Of a stretch of 64,000 bases of DNA, positions 59,040 to 64,000 are shown piece by piece (positions within the stretch are counted from its first letter, which is position 1; each line of letters opens with the position of its first letter). The notes under the pieces are model-generated. The model was not told the origin of the DNA and did not search any database. It saw nothing but the letters and a program-made list of their open reading frames with translations. Made by a program: the position numbers and the translations under genes. This DNA is from Actinotignum schaalii FB123-CNA-2 (GTDB lineage Bacteria; Actinomycetota; Actinomycetes; Actinomycetales; Actinomycetaceae), in the NCBI RefSeq assembly GCF_000411135.1, contig NZ_KE150263.1, forward strand, positions 620,594-684,593, read 5' to 3'.

Positions 59040-60333
59040 CGCTGTGCCCGCCGATCATTTTCCGGAACAGCCAGGGTTCAAGTAGCGGTGTAGCACCTAA
59101 ACGGCCCGACATGTACAAGCTGGCCATATCGGTGCCAGGCTTCACGTCGGGGAAATCGGCCACGGAGAAAAGATCAGTAGCACCCTCATTATTTTTTTCC
59201 GTCAGCCATACCTGTCCCGGCATCAAGCCGGTATCGGATTCGTTCGAGAGAAAATAAGGGTTATGGCTCGTGAAAATGATTTGACCGCCATTGGTATTCA
59301 GCTCTGGATCTTGGAAAGCAGCGATGAGCTCAGTTGCCAGCATCGGATGCAAACTCGCGTCAATCTCATCCACGCATACAACTTTTCCCGAGCGTAAAGC
59401 TTCAACAGCTAAACTCCCTAACGCTAGCCAGGATGTGGTACCGAGGGATTCTTGTTCAGCGGCGAAGGTGATTGAGTCTTTCGCACCCTTATGGGAAAAA
59501 CGCAGAGCTAAAGCGAATTGTTTAACTAGTTCGGCCGTGATTTCCTCATCCTGGTGTTGCTCAGGAATCAGTTTCTTGAGCATATCCAGTAATTCGGGCG
59601 GGAATTCCCGCGACTCAACGCTAATATCGTCAATCCCCACATCAGCAACCTTTGCCAAACTGGCATAGAGCCGCCGCTTGGCAATATTTTTAGAAAGGTC
59701 GCTGGTGAGCCTATGAACCTGCAGATCGTAATCGGAGTTACCCACCCGATACATGAGTAATTCTCTGCCGATTGTGCGTGCGAGGTCGCCTAAAACCTTG
59801 GTATCAAGAACCGAGGCGCGCGAAAGAACCAGCTCACGGGGTGAAACCTCATTGATCTTCCCCACCCGCGTGGGGTGCACCTTATGCCCGCGCACGTCCC
59901 GATCAATAAGCATTGTGGCGCGAGTCGAGTAATAGGCCCGTAATTCTTCCCGAACAATCACTCTCTCATTGAGCGTGAAGCTATAGACGTAACGAATACC
60001 ATCCGTCACGAAATCAATCCATAGCGTGGTATCCGCGTTCCGTTTTTCCGGGTCCAGTGCAAAAGGAGGCACGGGCAACTTATCGGCGCTGGCCCACGAG
60101 CGTGCCGAGTTGTAAACGGCGTCTCGGATGAAGTTAAGTGCCTCCAGCACGGTGCTCTTGCCCGAAGCATTTGCCCCGTAAATAGCCGCGCATGGCCATA
60201 CGTGCTCACGCCACAATTCACCTTTGGGTGGAATGTTATGCCGCAACGAAGGGCGGAGGAGGGACAGCTCCCATTCATCACGCAAACTTCTAAAGTTAGC
60301 GCCGCCCACACCGAGGAGTATCATACCGACCAT
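59005..60333 (-). CDS. RloA-like AAA ATPase (AbiLi-like)
   Basis: About 442 residues from MVGMILLGVGG. It is an SMC/OLD-related AAA_15/21 ATPase: Walker A IYGANASGKST near residue 52, a long central helical and beta insert, signature-region SLGTTSWLALGSLAVEAL, Walker B VVCVDEIDASLHP near 340, and switch-like IIFTSHNPYFLS near 370. The N-terminus NFRSLRDEWELSLL is typical. The frame is open further to 60393; an ATG at 60324 is another candidate start. With the overlapping RloB gene it forms a two-gene defence-like module inserted between mshA and tRNA-Arg. Confidence 0.87.
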   Translation of the reverse strand: MVGMILLGVGGANFRSLRDEWELSLLRPSLRHNIPPKGELWREHVWPCAAIYGANASGKSTVLEALNFIRDAVYNSARSWASADKLPVPPFALDPEKRNADTTLWIDFVTDGIRYVYSFTLNERVIVREELRAYYSTRATMLIDRDVRGHKVHPTRVGKINEVSPRELVLSRASVLDTKVLGDLARTIGRELLMYRVGNSDYDLQVHRLTSDLSKNIAKRRLYASLAKVADVGIDDISVESREFPPELLDMLKKLIPEQHQDEEITAELVKQFALALRFSHKGAKDSITFAAEQESLGTTSWLALGSLAVEALRSGKVVCVDEIDASLHPMLATELIAAFQDPELNTNGGQIIFTSHNPYFLSNESDTGLMPGQVWLTEKNNEGATDLFSVADFPDVKPGTDMASLYMSGRLGATPLLEPWLFRKMIGGHSDGEKTSPTASA

Positions 60334-60491
60334 TCTAGTGTCGAAATACGTGCAAATACAGAATCGATATGCATTTTGCACATTTTCAGACATGAAATAC
60401 CCAGCGAAACTGTTTCACAGTTCAATAGCAGAGTGGGGCTATAGACCGCAGAGTGGACTACTGCCGGTAGCCAACCTGAAAACACGAAAAA

Positions 60492-60523
60492 TCCCGCGTC
60501 ACAGGCAGACCTATGACGCGGGA
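60492..60523 (-). terminator. intrinsic terminator of tRNA-Arg
   Basis: A perfect 10-bp stem TCCCGCGTCA/TGACGCGGGA with a 12-nt loop, followed on the minus strand by TTTTTCG. It isolates the tRNA from the defence-like pair downstream. Confidence 0.9.
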
Positions 60524-60534
60524 CATCGCAACTG

Positions 60535-60606
60535 TGCCCCCGAAAGGATTCGAACCTTCGACCTACCGCTTAGGAGGCGGTCGCTCTTCCCCTGAGCTAC
60601 GAGGGC
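60535..60606 (-). tRNA. tRNA-Arg (CCU)
   Basis: The acceptor GCCCTCG pairs with CGGGGGC and is followed by discriminator A (60535). The anticodon stem ACCGC/GCGGT encloses CTCCTAA, anticodon CCT (reads AGG). The T-arm has GGTTCGAATCC. CCA is not encoded. Such rare-codon tRNA-Arg genes are common insertion sites, and a defence-like pair lies just downstream. Confidence 0.95.
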
Positions 60607-60801
60607 GGGCCCACCGCCGATCATTCATCCGAACGACGGTGGGAATAAGATAACCGTTCCAGGTTACTCTGCGTGGCACCGTGGGCGCTACTTACCTCGG
60701 GCAATTCCGCGTTACCTGCCGCATACAGGGCCGCACTACTATCGCGGGTCACCTACTGCCCGCGCGCGAGACCATACGGGCACCTCGCGCCACCGCACCC
60801 G

Positions 60802-61713
60802 CTACTGCGCCGAAGGATCGGGCACATCCCAGGGCACATTGGTATCAGGAACGTGGAGGTTCTTGGTGGCGTGGGTCGGCACCACGAGCACCGGCGATTG
60901 GGTACCTAGGAGCAGCGTGTGGCTGGTGGAGCCGAAGAGCAGCCCGGTAATTCCGCCGCGGCCGCGCGCCCCCACCACCACCAGGTCCACAGAGCTAGAG
61001 AATTCCGCCATGATTTCCGCCGCGGAGCCTTCCACCGCGTAGCAGCGCACCTGCACGGTTTCATCCCCGCGCAGCACCTCGGCCACGGTTTCTTCCAAGC
61101 CCAGGCGGGTGTCATCCAGAATTTCACGGGTCATATCCCCGCCGGGAAGCAGGCCGCCCCCGGCGCGCGTCACCGATACCGCGTTAATTGCGGAGACCTG
61201 CGCGCCCCAGCGCCCGGCCATCCGCACCGCCAAATTAAGGGCATATTTCGATTCCTGCGAGCCGTCCACTCCCACCACAATGTGGCGGATCGGCAGGCGC
61301 CGCGAATGCTGGAGCGGCACCACGGCAACCGGGCAGTACGCCTTGGAAACAATCGCGCCGGCCACCACACCCAGCTGGTCAATATCAGCGGTATCCGCCC
61401 CGGAATATCCGACCACCAGCCGGGAAGCAGTTTTGGATTCTGCCAGGAGCAGCTCGACCGGATCCCCGGGTAGCGCCACCGCGGTGGCTTCTAAGCCCGC
61501 CAGGCCGGCCACGCCTTCCTGGGCGAGCGCCTCCCGCGCGATACTCATGGCGCTCTCATAGGAGCCGCGCGGATCTGGGCCTTCCTGGTAGCAGGTGAGG
61601 GCCCGCAGGGTGGCATTGCGGCTCACGGCCACGTGCGCACCCCATATAAGTGCCGCGCGCGATTCGGGGGAGCCATCCACCCCAACGACCACGGAATTCT
61701 CATGCTGGTACAT
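60802..61713 (-). CDS. tandem universal stress protein (two UspA domains)
   Basis: 303 residues. Two UspA domains: the first starts NSVVVGVDGSPESRAALIWG and the second starts HIVVGVDGSQESKYALNLA near residue 155. The second ends with the ATP-binding glycine motif VVGARGRGGITGLLFGS followed by T/S (nucleotide-binding type). The first domain has SRLVVGYSGADTADID in its place, so its ATP motif is altered. GGAGG lies 5 nt before the ATG. Actinobacterial Usps bind ATP and respond to oxygen or stationary-phase stress. It stands alone. Confidence 0.92.
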   Translation of the reverse strand: MYQHENSVVVGVDGSPESRAALIWGAHVAVSRNATLRALTCYQEGPDPRGSYESAMSIAREALAQEGVAGLAGLEATAVALPGDPVELLLAESKTASRLVVGYSGADTADIDQLGVVAGAIVSKAYCPVAVVPLQHSRRLPIRHIVVGVDGSQESKYALNLAVRMAGRWGAQVSAINAVSVTRAGGGLLPGGDMTREILDDTRLGLEETVAEVLRGDETVQVRCYAVEGSAAEIMAEFSSSVDLVVVGARGRGGITGLLFGSTSHTLLLGTQSPVLVVPTHATKNLHVPDTNVPWDVPDPSAQ

Positions 61714-61841
61714 CGTTACCTCCGTTGCCCATTCTCCCACGGGCCCGCCCCGGGGTGGAACCGTGCGTAAAATGCGAACGCCGCCGGGAGCTCCGACGGC
61801 GTTCGTACATAATTCTTCTCAGACCTCGCGGCAGGCGCGCT

Positions 61842-62576
61842 TTAGGAAACGCGGATCACGATGGGGGTATCACCGCACCACGAATCCGGACCCACGCGGG
61901 TACCCATGCTCGGGTTCCACGCCGCCACATTCTGGCCGTTGCCCAGCGAGATCGCCACGTGACCGGGCCAGTAGAGGATGTCACCGGGCTGGGCTTCCGC
62001 GTAGGAAACCTGGCGGCCCACCGAGAGCACCGAGGTGGTGTACCCGCCGATAGCAACGCCGTGCTGGGCGTAGACCCAGCGCACGAAGCCGATGCAATCC
62101 CAGCCGGATGGTGTGGTGCCAGCCCATACATAGGGCGAGCCCACGCCGCTGAGGGCGGTATCAAGAACGGAGGAGCCAATAGCGCTGGGGGCGGCTTCCA
62201 CTTCCACACCAATGCCCGCGGCGGCGGGAGTGGCATCGTCATCAGAGGAAGTGGTGGCGGTGGCAGCCGCGGCGGTGGTGGCGCTAGCGGCCGGGGCAGC
62301 TACTTCAATAGCCGGAGCTGCGGATTGAATGTTGATCTGTTCGATCCTCCATTCCGAGGTGGCGCTCGTGGTGCCGGCGATGCCAGCAGCAACGTCCTGC
62401 GCGTGCGGATTAGACAGCGCCGCCTTGGCGGGCGCGGCCGCGGTATCAGCCGCCGCATTCGGAACGATCAGTGCTGCCGCGCCGCCCACAACGAGAGCTG
62501 CGGTGAGACCACGTACTGCAGGGTTCGCCAGGTTATGAGCCTGCGACCGCGTATCAAGAGCGTGGCGTCCGGTCAT
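61842..62576 (-). CDS. secreted NlpC/P60-family peptidoglycan hydrolase
   Basis: 244 residues. An N-terminal signal/membrane segment (AALVVGGAAALIVPNAAA) is followed by an Ala/Thr-rich linker and a C-terminal NlpC/P60 domain (about residues 135-244). The catalytic Cys is in GWDCIGFVRWVY, where many relatives have DCSG, and the His is in YWPGHVAISLGNG. These enzymes cut the D-Glu/mDAP bond of stem peptides. AGGAGA lies 7 nt before the ATG. The promoter region carries GTTAC/GTGAC direct repeats shared with the Rpf-like gene, suggesting common control. Confidence 0.9.
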   Translation of the reverse strand: MTGRHALDTRSQAHNLANPAVRGLTAALVVGGAAALIVPNAAADTAAAPAKAALSNPHAQDVAAGIAGTTSATSEWRIEQINIQSAAPAIEVAAPAASATTAAAATATTSSDDDATPAAAGIGVEVEAAPSAIGSSVLDTALSGVGSPYVWAGTTPSGWDCIGFVRWVYAQHGVAIGGYTTSVLSVGRQVSYAEAQPGDILYWPGHVAISLGNGQNVAAWNPSMGTRVGPDSWCGDTPIVIRVS

Positions 62577-62640
62577 GGGATGATCTCCTACAAAAGTTTT
62601 CCTGCGCGCCCCGAGGGGCACTTTCGGTACGTCCATTAGC

Positions 62641-62677
62641 GTAACGATTAGGCAACGAATTGTCACGTTTATGTAAC
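62641..62677 (-). promoter_or_regulatory. four GTnAC-type half-sites upstream of the NlpC/P60 gene
   Basis: Plus-strand half-sites GTAAC (62641), GCAAC (62652), GTCAC (62662) and GTAAC (62673) form two 11-bp-period direct-repeat pairs. The 62662/62673 pair matches the GTTAC-N6-GTTAC repeat at 12039-12054 in spacing. It is 65-100 nt before the start codon. A hairpin GCCC-CTCG-GGGC lies closer to the gene. Confidence 0.5.
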
Positions 62678-62980
62678 AAGTGGCACAGGAGGGCCGTTAT
62701 CATCCTAAAACGGCGAACTCCCGGCCTTTCCTCCACTTTTTTCGCGTGATACCAGGCTTTTCCAAGCACCCGTTTATAACGTTTTGATATACTTTTTTGC
62801 GACTTAAATTACATCGCAGTGATAAATCGTGGTGGAGACCACACATGACGACGACGCTGTGCTACCGCTCCGCTACCCCGGGCGCCCACCGTCACCACCT
62901 GAGACAGGCTCCGCACCCAGCCTTCACCAGCGCCTGGCGCACGCTACCTCCCGGGAAGTGGCACCTTCAGCCCGGCTACC
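62678..62980. other. 300-bp intergenic region without recognised genes
   Basis: Lies between the NlpC/P60 promoter and the end of the DtxR-family gene. A short AT-rich section near 62730-62800 and one ACGACGACG word (62846) are present. An open plus-strand frame from 62797 has no family features or ribosome-binding site. I searched for a c-di-AMP riboswitch pattern and did not see one. Confidence 0.5.
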
Positions 62981-63685
62981 TCAGGCATGCACCAAGAGGT
63001 GTTTGCGAATCCAATCAGTCAGAGGAAATACCCCACTTGCTCCGTGGGCGAGAATATCGCCGTCGTCCTCAACACTGAGGGTCACCGCAGCATCGGGTTT
63101 AATGCCGGCCGCGGCCATAGCCTCGAGGACGTCGTCATCGGTCTGGATCACTTCACCGATGCGCGCAATGGTAACTTTCCCACCGCTCGGGTTGCGCTCC
63201 AGGTAATCCGCCACGGCGAGCAGGCCGGTTCGCGCGGCTATATCAGCGCCGGGGCCCAGGGAATTTTCCGCGGGAATCGGGTTGCCGAAAGGATCGTGGC
63301 TGAGCTCGTAGCCCTGCTCCCCTAGCACGTGGGCAATGCGTTCTTCTAGTTCGCGGGACATGACGTGTTCCCAGCGGCAAGCCTCCGCGTGGACGTGTTC
63401 CCAGGGCATCCCGAGCACGTGGAGGAGGAAACATTCGGCCACCCGATGCTTACGCATCACGCTGGTAGCGATGCGCCGGCCTTCCTTGGTGAGGACAATA
63501 GCGCGGTTGGTATCCAGGTACATCATGCCGTCGCGCTCTAGGCGCGCCACGGTTTCCGAGACGGTGGGTTTGGATTGACTCAGGCGCTCCACGAGCCGGG
63601 CACGCAGCGGAACGATTCCTTCTTCTTCGAGTTCGTAGACCGCTTTGAGGTACATTTCGCGGGTATCAACAAGGTCATCACTCAT
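62981..63685 (-). CDS. DtxR/IdeR-family metal-dependent repressor
   Basis: 234 residues. An N-terminal winged helix (LVDTREMYLKAVYELEEEG; recognition region LSQSKPTVSETVARLERDGMM) is followed by the dimerisation and metal domain, with ligand candidates in HRVAECFLLHVLG, MPWEHVHAEACRWEHVMS and the HDPFGNPIP motif, and by a C-terminal SH3/FeoA-like domain with DGDILAHGAS. It senses Fe(II) or Mn(II) and represses uptake genes. AAGGAG lies 7 nt before the ATG. The preceding acidic-tailed gene overlaps its start by 8 nt. No iron transport gene is in the window. Confidence 0.94.
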   Translation of the reverse strand: MSDDLVDTREMYLKAVYELEEEGIVPLRARLVERLSQSKPTVSETVARLERDGMMYLDTNRAIVLTKEGRRIATSVMRKHRVAECFLLHVLGMPWEHVHAEACRWEHVMSRELEERIAHVLGEQGYELSHDPFGNPIPAENSLGPGADIAARTGLLAVADYLERNPSGGKVTIARIGEVIQTDDDVLEAMAAAGIKPDAAVTLSVEDDGDILAHGASGVFPLTDWIRKHLLVHA

Positions 63686-64000
63686 CGCGCGTCTCCTTCG
63701 TCTCAGCGGCGGGGGCGGCATTCGGGTGCCCATCCACATCCGGTTCCTCATGCGTATCTTGCCATTCTAAGCCGCCCGCGCGCTGCGGGGAATGCCCAGT
63801 TTCGGCATCGTGGGCTTCATCTTCAGGTTCGAAAAGATCGGCCTCGACTTCGTCGTGGTCCTCCGCGGTGAAACTTTGCCCGCTATCCGTTTGCCCGGTG
63901 CGATTGGCCCGTAGTTCAGCTTCGCGCTCCTCATTTTCATGTTCGAGCGGGCCAAGAATCTCCAGCTGGAAGGGATGGCGCACCCGGTAGTGCACTTCCA
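63678..64000 (-). CDS. C-terminal part of an acidic protein (5' end outside window)
   Basis: The frame is open to the right edge. The visible 107 residues start VHYRVRHPFQLEILGPLEHE, which may close a folded domain, and continue with a Glu/Asp-rich disordered tail. No family can be named from this piece. A GTG at 63995 is in frame but need not be the start. Its stop overlaps the DtxR-family start codon by 8 nt, so the two are probably coupled. Confidence 0.6.
   Translation of the reverse strand, partial: EVHYRVRHPFQLEILGPLEHENEEREAELRANRTGQTDSGQSFTAEDHDEVEADLFEPEDEAHDAETGHSPQRAGGLEWQDTHEEPDVDGHPNAAPAAETKETRDE

Noticed and set aside
62797-63078. Possible small plus-strand gene of 93 codons
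   Set aside because: No ribosome-binding site, no domain features, and it overlaps the end of the DtxR-family gene antisense.

Overview
The window is high-GC DNA from an actinobacterium, probably of the Actinomycetaceae type (a low-confidence family guess from gene content). Supporting signs are adjacent mycothiol genes (mshA, mshB), a G5-domain cell-wall lytic enzyme of the resuscitation-promoting type, a Pmt protein mannosyltransferase, FmdB, DtxR, frequent GTG starts, and many genes that look leaderless (a -10 box 6-7 nt before the start codon). Much of the gene order (mscL, FmdB, 5-FTHF cyclo-ligase, moeA, arc genes, pmt/rsmI, metG, tatD, rpf, ksgA, ABC-F, prs, glmU, tRNA-Gln, tetR) recalls, from memory, the Mycobacterium tuberculosis region Rv0985-Rv1019, here rearranged and with insertions.

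Layout. 1-4 kb: end of a DUF559-type protein, a TSUP permease, prs, a short GlmU-like gene and tRNA-Gln. 4-7.3 kb: TetR plus a two-gene ABC exporter. 7.4-16 kb: ABC-F, rsmA, small membrane protein, Rpf-like enzyme, a Tyr/Gly/Pro-rich membrane protein on the other strand, tatD and metG. 16-22 kb: PncA-like hydrolase, membrane-bound LuxR regulator and an arcB-arcC-transporter operon. 22-26.8 kb: rsmI/pmt divergent pair and an HtrA-like protease. 26.9-29.5 kb: MetE-like methionine synthase with a Met-rich leader peptide, then a sortase-anchored surface protein whose signal peptide is interrupted by a G10 tract. 30-38 kb: amino-acid permease, aldehyde dehydrogenase, HAD phosphatase, ribokinase, threonine synthase. 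38-41.5 kb: MacB-like ABC trio. 41.6-45.8 kb: an accessory block of LPXTG protein, broken cytosine methyltransferase and lipoprotein, ending at tRNA-Ala. 46-56 kb: moeA, folate, FmdB, SAF and mscL genes and a giant degenerate helicase. 56-58.4 kb: mshB and mshA. 58.5-60.6 kb: an RloA/RloB abortive-infection-like pair beside tRNA-Arg. 60.8-64 kb: universal stress protein, NlpC/P60 hydrolase, DtxR-family regulator and the end of an acidic protein.

The main unexplained signals are: (1) a likely phase-variable surface protein controlled by a poly-G tract; (2) a 21-codon leader ORF with five Met codons before a methionine synthase gene; (3) a dispersed element made of a perfect GC-rich hairpin next to CGTCGTCGT, found at about nine places, both in apparent terminators and inside genes; (4) matching GTTAC-N6-GTnAC operators upstream of the two cell-wall hydrolases, 50 kb apart. 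Start codons were chosen by ribosome-binding site, leaderless -10 spacing or family N-terminus. All assignments come from reading the sequence; no database search was run.
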